Source of the DNA: Bacteroidales bacterium | Lineage (GTDB): Bacteria; Bacteroidota; Bacteroidia; Bacteroidales; UBA932 | DNA length: 6,537 bases | Direction: 5' to 3' | Assembly: GCA_017554135.1 (NCBI GenBank) | Contig: JAFZIX010000139.1 | Span: forward strand, 1 to 6,537 | Shown: positions 6,391 through 6,537 of the stretch, piece by piece | Layout: each line of letters begins with the position of its first letter | How positions within the stretch are numbered: the first letter of the stretch is position 1 | The notes under the pieces: generated by a model | Seen by the model: only the letters and a program-made list of their open reading frames with translations | Database searches by the model: none | What the model was told of the DNA's origin: nothing | Translations under genes and position numbers: made by a program

Positions 6391-6421
6391 CAAAGATAGA
6401 CAATATTTTTATACCTCCAAA
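6391..6421 (-). promoter_or_regulatory. Bacteroidetes promoter of the ABC/gntR operon (TTTG-N19-TATCTTTG)
   Basis: On the minus strand TTTG (6421-6418), a 19-base spacer and TATCTTTG (6398-6391) match both elements and the spacing of the Bacteroidetes consensus. The start should be near 6387, giving a leader of about 22 bases that consists of the inverted repeat. The -33 element lies inside the last codons of the upstream symporter gene. Confidence 0.8.
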
Positions 6422-6537
6422 CTATTTTTGAATAATTTTTGGATAATCAGCGCGATAGCACCGTCGCCGGTCACATTACAGGCAGTTCCGAAACTGTCCA
6501 TGGCAATATAAAGGGCTATCATAAGTGCCTGTTGCTC
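6409..6537 (-). CDS. Dicarboxylate/amino acid:cation symporter (DAACS family), C-terminal fragment
   Basis: The last 42 residues and the stop (TAA at 6411-6409) are in the window; the rest lies beyond 6537. The fragment covers the final transmembrane helix of the Glt family, recognised by DSFGTACNVTGDGAIAL (14-30 of the fragment), matching the D-x-x-R-T-x-x-N-V-T-G-D pattern of GltPh and relatives. The sodium- and substrate-binding Asp14, Thr18, Asn21 and Asp25 are kept, but the position of GltPh Arg397 is Gly17, suggesting a substrate other than an acidic amino acid or dicarboxylate. The protein would import its substrate across the inner membrane using a cation gradient. It lies 43 bases upstream of the ABC operon on the same strand, so read-through is possible, though that operon has its own promoter. 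Confidence 0.82.
   Translation of the reverse strand, partial: EQQALMIALYIAMDSFGTACNVTGDGAIALIIQKLFKNSLEV

Overview
The window reads as ordinary chromosomal DNA of a Bacteroidota (Bacteroidales-like) bacterium. The evidence is the set of Bacteroidetes-type promoter elements (TAnnTTTG, in two cases with a matching TTG/TTTG about 20 bases upstream), the absence of clear Shine-Dalgarno sequences, and the protein types: an Ffh of the group's usual length, a GSCFA protein, a fused lipoprotein 5'-nucleotidase, an AraC-type DNA-binding protein and a GntR-linked ABC exporter. The genus cannot be told from this stretch. I see no phage, transposon, CRISPR, rRNA or tRNA.

Layout. Positions 1-369 (minus) hold a partial AraC-type DNA-binding protein whose C-terminal end lies outside the window. 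Divergent from it, 441-1763 (plus) is ffh, the signal recognition particle GTPase. Ffh meets tail to tail a lipoprotein of the UshA/5'-nucleotidase superfamily (1760-3487, minus), and the two stop codons overlap. Divergent from the nucleotidase across 52 bases is a GSCFA-family protein (3540-4313, plus), which ends at a small two-way hairpin terminator.

From 4394 to 6365 on the minus strand lies a compact three-gene operon. In transcription order it is an ABC ATPase, a six-helix membrane protein (8-base overlap), and a small YtrA-type GntR regulator (3-base gap). Its promoter is a near-consensus TTTG-N19-TATCTTTG. Between the -7 element and the start codon sits an inverted repeat AGTGTA-N12-TACACT that closely resembles the known YtrA operator, so the last gene of the operon probably represses its own promoter. 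Upstream, 6409-6537 (minus) is the C-terminal end of a dicarboxylate/amino acid:cation symporter, whose last codons contain the -33 element of the ABC operon promoter.

The genes are mostly housekeeping or unrelated to each other; the only evident functional unit is the ABC/GntR operon. The most rewarding points are the predicted autoregulatory operator, two genes (ffh and the GSCFA gene) whose -7 element lies so close to ATG that the mRNA should have little or no leader, the interlocked divergent promoters at 3508-3538, the overlapping ffh/nucleotidase stop codons, and a substrate-binding arginine missing from the symporter's last helix. I did not find a convincing new multi-gene system.
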